NCBI RefSeq assembly: GCF_000733475.1
Contig: NZ_JPFK01000007.1
Coordinates: forward strand, 554,501-618,500
Direction of reading: 5' to 3'
DNA: 64,000 nt
DNA from: Mangrovimonas yunxiaonensis
Lineage (GTDB): Bacteria > Bacteroidota > Bacteroidia > Flavobacteriales > Flavobacteriaceae
Part shown: positions 34,590-43,184 of the stretch, piece by piece
How the letters are laid out: every line of letters begins with the position of its first letter
Position numbering within the stretch: the stretch's first letter is position 1
The notes under the pieces: model-generated
What the model was told of the DNA's origin: nothing
Databases searched by the model: none
Seen by the model: only the letters and a program-made list of their open reading frames with translations
Program-made: the position numbers and the translations under genes

Positions 34590-34610
34590 TGAAACTACAA
34601 GTAGAAAGAT

Positions 34611-35594
34611 TTACTTTAATTGCCAAAGGGCACCATTTTTAGTTGAAAGCTTTTCTAGCTTTCCTTCAGAAGTTAACTTATCAAGCATGTTTTCACTCGC
34701 TATTCTATCTGTTTCAGAAAGTACAGAAAACTCTTTGGCTGTTAACGATTGATGTTTTGAGAATAAAGCCGCCCAATCTTTTTTATAGGCCGTTTGCTCT
34801 AATGCAGGGTTAATTTTTAAAAGGGCCTCTTGGTATTGCTCAAAAGGTCTAGCGCCATATACAATTTCATGGTTTCCAGATTGGTCTACAAAGTACATGG
34901 AAGGGAATCCTCTAACGCCGTAGGCTCTGGCTATTTTTAGGTCTTCTTCAAAAAGTTTTTGTGCTTGGCCGTTAAAATCTGCTTTTAATTGTAATGGGTT
35001 AAGGCCTACTTCTATGGCTGCAGTTTCTAGGTGCTCCCATTTGGCAATGTTTTGCTTTTTTAGGAAAACCATTTCCCTAATCTCCCTTAAAAATAAAAGA
35101 GCTTTTTCTTTGCTTTGTAACTCGGCAGCCTTAAATGCTATTGAAGGCGGGTAAGATGAATGTAAAGGGTCTTCCAGCCAAAGATCGCCATCTATAGGCA
35201 TGTCGTAATACACACTAACCTCGTCCCAGTGTTCGGCCACATCTGCAGGTTTGCTTATGCCGCCGCTATTATAGCTCCAATTGGGAAGTAGGCCTCCCAT
35301 TCGGTACTCGATATCTATATGGGAACCGTAGGTTAACTTTAGTTTGCGTAATTGTGGCTCAATACCCCAACAGGAAGAGCATATAGGATCGGTAAAATAA
35401 ACGATTTTGGTTTTTTCGGTCACGATATTCTCTGCGGTCTCGGCATGGGCGTCCTTGGTTGTAGGCAGTTCGCATAGCCCTTCTTTTGGGTCGCATAGTA
35501 AAGGGTTGTCTGTTTTCATGGCTTGTTTTTTTGAGGTTTGGCATCCTGTTAAGATGCTTGTTAAACATAAAATCAATAAAAGTCTCATGGGCAT
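34611..35594 (-). CDS. DsbA-family dithiol oxidoreductase lipoprotein (FrnE-like)
   Basis: The 327-residue protein has a lipoprotein signal with lipobox LTGC (Cys18), so it should be in the periplasm. The thioredoxin-like domain carries the CSSC active site (Cys72-Cys75 in DPICSSCWGIEP) and a long helical insertion before the cis-Pro segment VRGFPSMYFVD, which is the FrnE/DsbA-family layout; its C-terminal ~70 residues are an extension. It may act in disulfide formation or isomerisation in oxidative stress. It is divergent from an HxlR regulator; the operator between them lies 53-86 bases upstream. Start may be the second Met, two codons later. Confidence 0.88.
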   Translation of the reverse strand: MPMRLLLILCLTSILTGCQTSKKQAMKTDNPLLCDPKEGLCELPTTKDAHAETAENIVTEKTKIVYFTDPICSSCWGIEPQLRKLKLTYGSHIDIEYRMGGLLPNWSYNSGGISKPADVAEHWDEVSVYYDMPIDGDLWLEDPLHSSYPPSIAFKAAELQSKEKALLFLREIREMVFLKKQNIAKWEHLETAAIEVGLNPLQLKADFNGQAQKLFEEDLKIARAYGVRGFPSMYFVDQSGNHEIVYGARPFEQYQEALLKINPALEQTAYKKDWAALFSKHQSLTAKEFSVLSETDRIASENMLDKLTSEGKLEKLSTKNGALWQLK

Positions 35595-35646
35595 GACTTG
35601 TTTTTCAAAACAAAAATATTTATAAAATACAGCTTAGTTACCATAG

Positions 35647-35680
35647 GTTTCCTTTGGGAAAGTACTTTCCTTTTGGAAAC
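35647..35680. promoter_or_regulatory. 34-bp near-palindrome, candidate HxlR operator
   Basis: Two related blocks, TTTCCTTTGGGAAA at 35648-35661 and TTTCCTTTTGGAAA at 35666-35679, are 18 bases apart, and the perfect 14-base palindrome GGAAAGTACTTTCC spans their junction. The full 34-bp element is symmetric about 35663.5 with mismatches only in the T/A tracts. It lies between the divergent DsbA-like and HxlR genes, upstream of TATCTTTG (35697-35704). Confidence 0.75.
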
Positions 35681-35696
35681 TCACTTAATTTAAGGC

Positions 35697-35704
35697 TATC
35701 TTTG
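35697..35704 (+). promoter_or_regulatory. -7 promoter element TATCTTTG of the hxlR gene
   Basis: Exact match to TAnnTTTG, 28 bases before the ATG at 35733. The palindrome at 35647-35680 would cover the -33 region, in line with repression. Confidence 0.6.
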
Positions 35705-35732
35705 CAGACGCTAGAATGTACAAGATATTATA

Positions 35733-36089
35733 ATGAAAAAAGAAGCTTTTGTAAATAACACGACGGTTTGTAAAATGAAAATACGCGCCATTACCGACAC
35801 CATGGATTTGTTGTCTGGAAAATGGAAGTTTCATATAATAGGCACCTTGTTAGAGGGCCAGTCGCTTGGCTTTATGGAATTGCAACGCGAGATTGATGGG
35901 GTTGGTGCCAAAATGCTTTCAAAAGAATTGAAAGATTTGGAAATGAATAAGTTAATAAGCCGCACGGTTATGGATACCAAACCCATAACGGTAAAATATG
36001 CCTTGACCGATTATGGGAAAACACTACGCCCTATTATTGACGAAATTGCCCATTGGGGAGTGGCATACCGCAATACCATAACAAACTAA
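35733..36089 (+). CDS. HxlR-family transcriptional regulator
   Basis: The 118-residue protein is a single MarR-like winged helix of HxlR type: CKMKIRAITDTMDLLSGKWKFHII, LQREIDGVGAKMLSKELKDLE, YALTDYGKTLRPIIDEIAHWG. Cys13 is at the position of the redox Cys in related regulators such as HypR and YodB, which respond to thiol stress. The divergent neighbour is a disulfide oxidoreductase, which fits a redox-sensing regulator. Binding to the near-palindrome in between and autoregulation are inferred. Confidence 0.9.
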   Translation: MKKEAFVNNTTVCKMKIRAITDTMDLLSGKWKFHIIGTLLEGQSLGFMELQREIDGVGAKMLSKELKDLEMNKLISRTVMDTKPITVKYALTDYGKTLRPIIDEIAHWGVAYRNTITN

Positions 36090-36134
36090 ATTTAGGCTAT
36101 TTGCCGCCAATGTCTGCTTTTCTATTAGGGTTTG

Positions 36135-37280
36135 TTAATCTATTTTTTTAAATACCAGCAACTCGTTATCAGGATTAGAAAGCGTTAAGCGGTTATTGCC
36201 TATGCTGTAGGTTGTTGTACGCTCTAGAGCAAGGATAAACTCTTGTTCCTTTTTATTGTCTGGCAAACACATTTTTTTTGTGATGGCCATGTTTGTAAAA
36301 CGAAGCTTGTTTCTTTCTGAAAACAACTTGCCTTTAAAGGTATTACACCCCGTTAATCCCATAAATAAATTTTCGTTGGCGTTTATTTCCATTGATGGTA
36401 GCGTTTTTCCGAAGGCTTCTTTGGTAACCGCTTGCCCATTTAGAGTTTCTAAAACCCAAATATCGTGCAACCTGTAGTTGGTAATGTATTGGCCACAGCC
36501 CTCTAGTTTGGTAAATTGGGTGGCTTTTCCTTTTTTATAATCTATACTTACCGAATAGGGAAAAGTTTTACCCGACATAGAATTGTTGCAGTCTTTCTGA
36601 CTAATTTGAATATAAACCTCGGCCAACTCGGTTTGTAAAGCATAGCGCTTAACATTGCTGTCCTGTGCATAATCGGGTGTTGCGTGTGGGGTTAAAATTG
36701 AGTCGTTGGGCATTTTAAGCTTAATAATTTTGTCTGTTATGCTTAACTGCCAAAAAGGTTCGGTGCCGTTGGCTTTAAAATAAACGTCTGTTGCTTTGTT
36801 TTCCTCGCTTAAGGAGTTGCTGCTTGTTGTATTTTTTGTGTTTGGCGTTTCCTTTGCCGCAGAATCTATTGCTTTAAACCGCAATAAAGGCGCTTCATTA
36901 GCCATGAGGGTTAGCTTGCCTTCCAAATCGAAGCTAAAGGCATTTACCTTTTTCATGGCATTTAAAAAGAGACGTTCGCCTTCGCCACAATACATCATGG
37001 TAGTTGGTCCAGGAGTGCCAAAAGTAATGGTTGTTTCAGTTAGTTTATAAGGCGCTGTATACCCATTGCAGCTGTTATTGCCTGCTACCTGCTGTGTTTC
37101 TTTGTTAAACGTTAGGTAAGGTTTTTTGTTGGGAAATGCTTCTTGAAAATTGGTCTCGGCAAGAAATTCCAGTTCCCAAGTTGTATTGTACAATGCGTCG
37201 CTTGTTTGTTTGTCGTTTGAAACACACGATTGTAAAATTAAGGCTAGGGCAAAACATGTAATTGAAACAATTTTTTTCAT
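36135..37280 (-). CDS. Lipoprotein with two META (HslJ-like) domains
   Basis: The 381-residue protein has a lipoprotein signal with lipobox LQSC and then a META domain (~residues 28-125, with YLTFNKETQQVAGNNSCNGY), a middle domain (~165-265) like the COG3650 periplasmic domain (FKANGTEPFWQLSI), and a second META domain (~270-375, with LFMGLTGCNTFKGKL). META domains are small beta-rich envelope modules connected in E. coli (HslJ) with novobiocin resistance and heat shock. It stands alone between the HxlR and AraC genes, without clear functional link. Confidence 0.88.
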   Translation of the reverse strand: MKKIVSITCFALALILQSCVSNDKQTSDALYNTTWELEFLAETNFQEAFPNKKPYLTFNKETQQVAGNNSCNGYTAPYKLTETTITFGTPGPTTMMYCGEGERLFLNAMKKVNAFSFDLEGKLTLMANEAPLLRFKAIDSAAKETPNTKNTTSSNSLSEENKATDVYFKANGTEPFWQLSITDKIIKLKMPNDSILTPHATPDYAQDSNVKRYALQTELAEVYIQISQKDCNNSMSGKTFPYSVSIDYKKGKATQFTKLEGCGQYITNYRLHDIWVLETLNGQAVTKEAFGKTLPSMEINANENLFMGLTGCNTFKGKLFSERNKLRFTNMAITKKMCLPDNKKEQEFILALERTTTYSIGNNRLTLSNPDNELLVFKKID

Positions 37281-37407
37281 GGTTTTAGTGTTTTTTTAAG
37301 GCGTTGCTTATAGGCTAATATAATAAATATAAAACTTAAGCAGCCGTGCAAGGGGCGATTAAGAGCATGTAGATTTTTGGTTAGAAAAGGAGCTAAAACC
37401 CCTGTTT

Positions 37408-38331
37408 TTATTTGCTTATAGAGGTTTTAAACTGCTGTGGTGTCATCATTTCCATTTTTTTAAACTGGCGGTTAAAGTAGCTGGTGTTGTTAAAGCCTGA
37501 TTTAAAAGCAATTTCAGACATTCTTAAATGCTGCGACTCCTTGATGAGTTTTTTAGAGAACTTTATCTTTTCAGAATTGATATAATCTATAGGCGATACG
37601 CCAAGGGTGTTTTTAAATTTCTTATGAAAATGAGACGTGCTCATACAGGCTTTTTCGGCAAGCAGATCAACGGTAATGTCTTTGTTGGTCAGATTCTCCT
37701 TAATGTATTTAATCACCATGCCAATGCGGGTGTCGCTAAAAATATTGTCGGTATGATTAAGTAAAAAAGCCTTGGCCTTGGTTTGTAGCAAGCGTACAAT
37801 AAGTTCTTGTATCATTAAATCTAATAAAACATCTTTAGAGGTGTTGTTGTTGGTAAAGGTGTAGACCAAGCGTTCGATTAAATGGTTAACATCGGTGTTG
37901 TTTATTAAGTGCGAGGCATTGTGGTCTAGGGTCCAGTTGTTGTTTTCGCGTTCAATACTTGTATGGTGATTAAACTTTTCGACCACTTCATCAATTTTAG
38001 AGTGGTCAATACCAAGAGCCAGGCATTGTGTGGGCGTCTCTTTTCTGGCCAACGGAAAATCGATAATCATTTCCTTGTTGGTAGGCATAACAACAGATTC
38101 GCCAGGGAAAAAATCAAAGGCAGGTAACCCATCAATATGCATCACCTTTTTTCCAGTAAGCATGCTTGCAATAACGGGAAAATCGAACTTTAAAGCTACT
38201 TTTTCGGCGTATTCATAAGTTTCAAAAATGTTCAACTCAGCATACTCGGCATTGTATGTGGTTCTGTTTTCTACTAAGGTTGTTAGTTTTCTATGGGCTC
38301 TATGGTTTTTTAAAAGATGTTGCATACTCAA
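37408..38331 (-). CDS. AraC-family transcriptional regulator
   Basis: The 307-residue protein has an N-terminal AraC_N-type effector domain (~residues 15-175) and a C-terminal pair of helix-turn-helix motifs (~205-305: LAEKACMSTSHFHKKFKNTLGVSPIDYI and MSEIAFKSGFNNTSYFNRQFKKM). It is divergent from aldehyde dehydrogenase, and two direct repeats of TATGTTCAA at a 21-base period lie in the common intergenic region. I infer that it controls the aldehyde dehydrogenase and its own gene in response to an aldehyde or alcohol. Confidence 0.92.
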   Translation of the reverse strand: MSMQHLLKNHRAHRKLTTLVENRTTYNAEYAELNIFETYEYAEKVALKFDFPVIASMLTGKKVMHIDGLPAFDFFPGESVVMPTNKEMIIDFPLARKETPTQCLALGIDHSKIDEVVEKFNHHTSIERENNNWTLDHNASHLINNTDVNHLIERLVYTFTNNNTSKDVLLDLMIQELIVRLLQTKAKAFLLNHTDNIFSDTRIGMVIKYIKENLTNKDITVDLLAEKACMSTSHFHKKFKNTLGVSPIDYINSEKIKFSKKLIKESQHLRMSEIAFKSGFNNTSYFNRQFKKMEMMTPQQFKTSISK

Positions 38332-38372
38332 TATTACAAAAAAAAGCAGCTGTTTTTATTAAGTGTGATAGA

Positions 38373-38402
38373 TATGTTCAACAATTTAATAAATATGTTC
38401 AA
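38373..38402. promoter_or_regulatory. Direct repeats TATGTTCAA, candidate AraC site
   Basis: TATGTTCAA is repeated at 38373-38381 and 38394-38402, 21 bases apart, which matches the two-turn spacing of AraC-type half-sites. It is 42-71 bases upstream of the regulator start and about 95-120 bases from the -7 element TATCTTTA (38496-38503) of the aldehyde dehydrogenase. Confidence 0.65.
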
Positions 38403-38495
38403 GATTTTTAGGAATTCATAAAATAACTTTATAAAAATTAAAAAATAAGTCAGTTAAAACCTGTTAACGGTGTCATAATTGTAAAAAATTAAGAA

Positions 38496-38503
38496 TATCT
38501 TTA
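38496..38503 (+). promoter_or_regulatory. -7-like element TATCTTTA for aldehyde dehydrogenase
   Basis: It matches TAnnTTTG except the last base and is 52 bases before the ATG at 38556. A GTTAAC palindrome sits at 38463-38468 upstream. Confidence 0.4.
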
Positions 38504-38555
38504 CTGGTGTTAATGTTTTGATTTTTAGCAAATTAATAATTTAATTAAAAATATT

Positions 38556-40052
38556 ATGAGTTATTCTAAACCAGAATTTAAAGAAAAGTACGGCAACTTT
38601 ATAAATGGCGCATTTGTAGAGCCCGTAGGCGACGATTATTTTGAAAACCGATCGCCAATAGACAACAGCTTGATTGCCAAATATCCAAGATCGCAAAAAG
38701 AAGATGTAGAACTCGCATTAGATGCTGCAAATGCTGCTAAAGAAAGTTGGGGCAATACCCCGGCAGCAGAGCGGGCCGCTTTGTTGAATAAAGTAGCCGA
38801 TATTATTGAGGCCAACTTAGAAACATTCGCGTTGGTAGAAACCTGCGACAACGGTAAGCCCATTCGCGAAACCTTAAATGCCGATGTGCCTTTATCTGTA
38901 GACCATTGGCGTTATTTTGCGGCTTGTATTCGTGCCGAAGAAGGCTCGGCTACCGAGTTGGATGCCAACACGCTGTCCATGAATATTAAAGAGCCTTTAG
39001 GGGTTGTGGGGCAAATTATCCCATGGAATTTCCCATTGTTAATGTTATCGTGGAAATTGCCACCTGCACTAGCCACAGGAAACTGTGTGGTATTAAAGCC
39101 CGCAGAGCAAACACCAGCATCGGCAACCTTATTAATGGAGAAAATAGCCGATGTATTCCCTCCGGGTGTGGTAAATGTGGTTCATGGTTTTGGTCCAGAA
39201 GCAGGTAAGCCTCTAGCGTCCAGCTCGCGTGTAGATAAAGTAGCGTTTACTGGCGAAACTACAACAGGACAACTTATTATGCAGTACGCTTCTAAAAACC
39301 TAAATCCCGTAACAATGGAATTGGGTGGGAAGTCGCCAAATATTTTCTTTAACAGTGTGATGGATGCAGACGATGCTTTTTTAGATAAAGCCATTGAAGG
39401 CGCTGTGCTGTTTGCCTTTAACCAAGGCGAGGTGTGTACCTGCCCGTCCCGTATATTGGTGCAGGAGGATATTTACGATAAATTTATGGCGCGTGTAGTG
39501 GCTCGTACAAAAGCTATTGTTCAGGACAATCCTTACGATGTGAATACAATGGTGGGGGCTCAAGCCTCTAACGACCAGTACGAAAAAATACAATCGTACA
39601 TAAATATAGGTAAGGAAGAAGGAGCTAAAGTACTTTGTGGTGGCGAGGCCAATAAAGATGGCGATTTGGCTAAAGGCTATTTCATAAGACCTACCATTTT
39701 AGAAGGCCATAATAAAATGCGCGTGTTCCAAGAAGAGATTTTTGGTCCAGTAGTTTGTGTAACCAAATTTAAGGATGAAGCCGAAGCCTTAGAGATTGCT
39801 AACGATACCCTTTACGGTTTGGGGGCAGGAGTGTGGACCCGCGACGCGCACCAATTGTACCAAATACCACGTGCCATAAAAGCAGGGCGTGTTTGGGTAA
39901 ACTGTTACCATGCTTACCCAGCACATGCACCGTTTGGCGGGTATAAAAAATCTGGTTTCGGTAGAGAGAACCACCTTATGATGCTGTCGCACTACCGCCA
40001 AACAAAAAACATGCTTATTTCATACGACAAAAATAAATTGGGATTCTTTTAA
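38556..40052 (+). CDS. NAD(P)-dependent aldehyde dehydrogenase
   Basis: The 498-residue length and motifs fit the ALDH superfamily: the cofactor segment [17 protein letters not shown], catalytic Glu255 in MELGGKSP and nucleophile Cys294 in [12 protein letters not shown]. Such enzymes oxidise aldehydes to carboxylates in the cytosol; similarity of layout to acetaldehyde dehydrogenase ExaC/AldA is suggested by the downstream DUF779 and acetyl-CoA synthetase genes. These could convert acetaldehyde through acetate to acetyl-CoA. The divergent AraC regulator is likely its activator. Confidence 0.94.
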   Translation: MSYSKPEFKEKYGNFINGAFVEPVGDDYFENRSPIDNSLIAKYPRSQKEDVELALDAANAAKESWGNTPAAERAALLNKVADIIEANLETFALVETCDNGKPIRETLNADVPLSVDHWRYFAACIRAEEGSATELDANTLSMNIKEPLGVVGQIIPWNFPLLMLSWKLPPALATGNCVVLKPAEQTPASATLLMEKIADVFPPGVVNVVHGFGPEAGKPLASSSRVDKVAFTGETTTGQLIMQYASKNLNPVTMELGGKSPNIFFNSVMDADDAFLDKAIEGAVLFAFNQGEVCTCPSRILVQEDIYDKFMARVVARTKAIVQDNPYDVNTMVGAQASNDQYEKIQSYINIGKEEGAKVLCGGEANKDGDLAKGYFIRPTILEGHNKMRVFQEEIFGPVVCVTKFKDEAEALEIANDTLYGLGAGVWTRDAHQLYQIPRAIKAGRVWVNCYHAYPAHAPFGGYKKSGFGRENHLMMLSHYRQTKNMLISYDKNKLGFF

Positions 40053-40075
40053 TAGAAGGCGTTGATTAATAGTAG

Positions 40076-40098
40076 GGCTGAATACTTATGGTTCAGCC
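40076..40098 (+). terminator. Hairpin terminator between aldehyde dehydrogenase and DUF779
   Basis: GGCTGAA pairs with TTCAGCC, followed by seven T. It lies in front of the DUF779 start at 40121 and would reduce read-through within this gene run. Confidence 0.75.
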
Positions 40099-40120
40099 TT
40101 TTTTTATTAAATTTATAGAT

Positions 40121-40483
40121 ATGGAACGCGTAGCAATAACAAAACAGGCAGCAGCAGTTGTAAATCAGCTTAAGGAAAAACATGGCGACTTGATTTTTCA
40201 TCAAAGTGGCGGCTGTTGTGATGGGTCGGCACCAATGATTTTTGAAAAAGGCGACATGTATCTGGACGAGAGCGATGTGCTTTTAGGGCAGGTGGAAGGG
40301 GTTAATTTTTATATGAACCAAGATCAGTTTGCGTATTGGAAACACACCCACCTTACCATAGACATCACCGAAGGGCGTGGTGCTAGTTTTTCGTTAGAAA
40401 TTCCCTTAGGGCTGCGTTTTATTATAAAATCCAGACTATTAACGCAAGAAGAGGAAAACCACTTTAATAAAAAGCAAACTTAA
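40121..40483 (+). CDS. DUF779 protein
   Basis: I choose the ATG at 40121 (MERVAITKQAAAV, 120 residues); the frame extends 11 codons further up but that part overlaps the terminator hairpin. The FHQSGGCCDGSAPMIF segment with a Cys-Cys pair is the hallmark of DUF779, small proteins usually encoded beside aldehyde dehydrogenases. The function is not established; a role in assisting the dehydrogenase has been suggested by adjacency only. It ends eight bases before acs. Confidence 0.9.
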   Translation: MERVAITKQAAAVVNQLKEKHGDLIFHQSGGCCDGSAPMIFEKGDMYLDESDVLLGQVEGVNFYMNQDQFAYWKHTHLTIDITEGRGASFSLEIPLGLRFIIKSRLLTQEEENHFNKKQT

Positions 40484-40491
40484 AAAAACAC

Positions 40492-42399
40492 ATGAGTAAT
40501 TACCACATAAAACATTTAGAAGAATATTATCAAGTTTATCGTAAATCTGTTCGCAATCCAGAAGTTTTCTGGGAAGAAATAGCTGAAGAGCATTTTTTAT
40601 GGCGAAAAAAATGGGATAAGGTTTTAAGTTGGGACTTTGCTAAGCCAGAAATAAAATGGTTTGAAGGGGCCAAGCTAAACATTACTGAAAACTGCATCGA
40701 TAGGCATATTTACACCAGAGGAGACAAAACCGCCATTATTTTTGAACCAAACAACCCCGAAGAGGCAACCCAGCATATTAGCTATAGAGAATTGCACGAT
40801 AGGGTTTGTCGGTTTGCCAATGTGCTAAAAGATCAAGGAGTTAAAAAAGGCGATCGGGTATGCATTTATGTGCCCATGATTCCAGAACTTACCGTAGCAA
40901 TATTGGCTTGCGCCAGAATAGGTGCAATACACTCTGTGGTATTTGCAGGCTTTTCTTCAAAAGCATTGTCAACACGAATAAACGATAGCGATTGTAAATT
41001 GGTAATTACGGCAGACGGCTCGTATAGAGGTGCTAAAACCATAGATTTAAAAGGAATTGTAGACGAAGCATTGGAAAGTTGCCCAGGGGTAAAAACAGTG
41101 CTTGTGGCAAAACGCATTAATAGCGCTATAGAAATGAAACCTAATCGCGATTATTGGTTACAGCCGTTATTGGACGATGCCTATCACGATTGTGATCCGG
41201 AAATTATGGATGCTGAAGATCCCTTGTTTATTTTATACACCTCGGGTTCTACAGGAAAACCAAAAGGCATGGTACATACCATAGCAGGGTATATGGTTTA
41301 TACCGCTTATACGTTTAAAAATGCCTTTCAGTACAGAGAACATGATGTGTTTTGGTGTACGGCAGACATAGGTTGGATTACAGGGCATAGCTATATTGTT
41401 TATGGGCCTTTGGCCAATGGGGCAACCTCGGTAATGTTCGAAGGTGTGCCAAGCTACCCAGATTTTGGTAGATTCTGGGACATTGTGCAAAAGCATAAAG
41501 TAAATCAGTTTTATACCGCGCCAACAGCCATTAGGGCTTTGGCAAAGCAAGGTGCCGAATTGGTTGAGAAATACGATTTGTCGTCTTTAAAAGTGTTGGG
41601 GTCTGTGGGCGAGCCTATTAACGAAGAGGCTTGGCATTGGTACAACGATGTAGTAGGGAAAAACAAAAGCCCTATTATAGACACTTGGTGGCAAACCGAA
41701 ACAGGCGGCATGATGATTACACCCATTCCATTTGTAACACCAACCAAACCAACATTCGCAACTTTGCCCTTTATTGGTGTTCAGCCTGCTTTAATGGATG
41801 AGACGGGTAATGAGCTAAAAGGCAACCAGGTAGAAGGACGTTTATGTATTAAATTTCCTTGGCCCGGTATAGCGCGCACCATTTGGGGGAACCACCAGCG
41901 TTATAAGGACACCTACTTTTCAACGTTTGAAAACATGTATTTTACGGGCGATGGTGCCCTTCGGGACGAAGTGGGGTATTACCGTATTACCGGTCGTGTA
42001 GATGATGTTATTATCGTATCGGGGCATAATTTAGGAACAGCGCCCATAGAAGATGCCATAAACGAACACCCGGCTGTGGCAGAAAGTGCTATCGTAGGTT
42101 TCCCGCATGAGGTTAAGGGCTCTGCATTGTATGGCTACATTACTTTAAAGGAAGTAGGCGAGAGCAGGATGCACGATAATTTACGAAAAGAGATTAACCA
42201 ATTGATATCCGACAGAATTGGCCCTATTGCCAAACTAGACAAAATACAGTTTACCAGCGCCTTGCCTAAAACCAGAAGTGGTAAGATTATGCGCCGCATT
42301 TTACGTAAAATAGCAGAAAGAGACACGTCCAATCTTGGCGACATTAGTACATTGTTAAATCCAGAAGTAGTCCAAGAAATACAAGAACGTGCTTTATAA
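40492..42399 (+). CDS. acs: Acetyl-CoA synthetase
   Basis: The 635-residue enzyme has the ACS N-terminal domain, the adenylation motif LYTSGSTGKPKGMVHT, WWQTETGG and the C-terminal PKTRSGKIMRR, where Lys598 is the lysine controlled by acetylation in other bacteria. It converts acetate, ATP and CoA into acetyl-CoA in the cytosol. It follows aldehyde dehydrogenase and DUF779, which together make a path from acetaldehyde to acetyl-CoA. The next gene, a Crp/Fnr regulator, has its own promoter after a terminator. Confidence 0.95.
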   Translation: MSNYHIKHLEEYYQVYRKSVRNPEVFWEEIAEEHFLWRKKWDKVLSWDFAKPEIKWFEGAKLNITENCIDRHIYTRGDKTAIIFEPNNPEEATQHISYRELHDRVCRFANVLKDQGVKKGDRVCIYVPMIPELTVAILACARIGAIHSVVFAGFSSKALSTRINDSDCKLVITADGSYRGAKTIDLKGIVDEALESCPGVKTVLVAKRINSAIEMKPNRDYWLQPLLDDAYHDCDPEIMDAEDPLFILYTSGSTGKPKGMVHTIAGYMVYTAYTFKNAFQYREHDVFWCTADIGWITGHSYIVYGPLANGATSVMFEGVPSYPDFGRFWDIVQKHKVNQFYTAPTAIRALAKQGAELVEKYDLSSLKVLGSVGEPINEEAWHWYNDVVGKNKSPIIDTWWQTETGGMMITPIPFVTPTKPTFATLPFIGVQPALMDETGNELKGNQVEGRLCIKFPWPGIARTIWGNHQRYKDTYFSTFENMYFTGDGALRDEVGYYRITGRVDDVIIVSGHNLGTAPIEDAINEHPAVAESAIVGFPHEVKGSALYGYITLKEVGESRMHDNLRKEINQLISDRIGPIAKLDKIQFTSALPKTRSGKIMRRILRKIAERDTSNLGDISTLLNPEVVQEIQERAL

Positions 42400-42420
42400 G
42401 CCATAGGGCGTGCTATTTTA

Positions 42421-42453
42421 AAAAAACACCTTATATATTTAAGGTGTTTTTTT
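42421..42453 (+). terminator. Rho-independent terminator after acs
   Basis: ACACCTTA (42426-42433) pairs with TAAGGTGT (42440-42447), preceded by A-run and followed by T-run. Confidence 0.9.
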
Positions 42454-42468
42454 ATTTTTACATAAAGT

Positions 42469-43059
42469 ATGGCCATGAATTTTAAACCACTGTTAGATTA
42501 TATTGCCCAATATGTTGCTCTTTCTGAAGAAGAAAGAGATTTTTTGGTTAGCAAACTTAGATACCGAAGGTATTTAAAAGGGCAGTTTATTTTGCAGCAA
42601 GGCGATGTTAGTAAAACCGAATGCTTTATTGTAAAGGGGTGTACCAAGATGTTTTTTGTTGATGATGAAGGGCAGGAGCATATTGTTATGTTTTCTATAG
42701 AAGATTGGTGGACGTCCGATTTGGGGAGTTTTAGCGCACAAATCCCTTCCGATTTTAACGTGCAGTGTCTCGAAGATACCGAAACCATTCAATTCCACAT
42801 AGATGTTATCGAGGAGATTTTTGAGCGCATTCCCAAAATGGAACGCTTCTTCAGAAAAATAATCGAAAAAGCCTACGTGTCTTCCCAAAAACGCATTGTT
42901 CGTAATTTTAGCATGGCAGCCAAAGCGCGTTATTTGTACTTTAGGGAAACTTATCCTAAAATGGAACGCCGAATACCACAATACATGATTGCTTCGTACT
43001 TGGGTATTACAAAAGAGTTTTTAAGCAAGATAAAAAGCCAGCTGGCCTACGATGATTAA
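42469..43059 (+). CDS. Crp/Fnr family transcriptional regulator
   Basis: The 196-residue protein has a cNMP-binding-like roll (FILQQGDVSKTECFIVKGC) and a C-terminal helix-turn-helix with IASYLGITKEFLSKIKSQL, the common type in Bacteroidetes. The start may be the ATG at 42475 two codons later. It lies directly upstream of the YceI gene, whose promoter carries an inverted repeat ATAAACTGGTTTAT in the same position as the other Crp/Fnr-type sites in this window. It is likely the regulator of that promoter; inducer unknown. Confidence 0.9.
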   Translation: MAMNFKPLLDYIAQYVALSEEERDFLVSKLRYRRYLKGQFILQQGDVSKTECFIVKGCTKMFFVDDEGQEHIVMFSIEDWWTSDLGSFSAQIPSDFNVQCLEDTETIQFHIDVIEEIFERIPKMERFFRKIIEKAYVSSQKRIVRNFSMAAKARYLYFRETYPKMERRIPQYMIASYLGITKEFLSKIKSQLAYDD

Positions 43060-43109
43060 GGAGGATTTACAGCCCAAGCCTTAATGTTAAACTAGATTAA
43101 CATGATTTG

Positions 43110-43123
43110 ATAAACTGGTTTAT
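43110..43123. promoter_or_regulatory. Operator ATAAACTGGTTTAT upstream of yceI
   Basis: The 6-base arms are perfectly complementary around TG, and an outer pair ACATGA (43100-43105) / TCATGT (43130-43135) surrounds it. Exactly 22 bases separate the inner palindrome from GAACTTTG at 43146-43153, a one-mismatch -7 element 31 bases before the ATG at 43185. Confidence 0.7.
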
Positions 43124-43145
43124 TTTGAGTCATGTAGATATTTAA

Positions 43146-43153
43146 GAACTTTG
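43146..43153 (+). promoter_or_regulatory. -7-like element GAACTTTG for yceI
   Basis: It matches TAnnTTTG except in the first base, like the element at 1747. Its distance to the palindrome equals that in the sulfur-gene promoters. Confidence 0.5.
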
Positions 43154-43184
43154 TATCAACAAAAATGTAAAAAAACAAAATACA

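Noticed and set aside
40088-40120. Longer start for the DUF779 protein
   Set aside because: It overlaps a terminator hairpin, and the family begins at the later Met.
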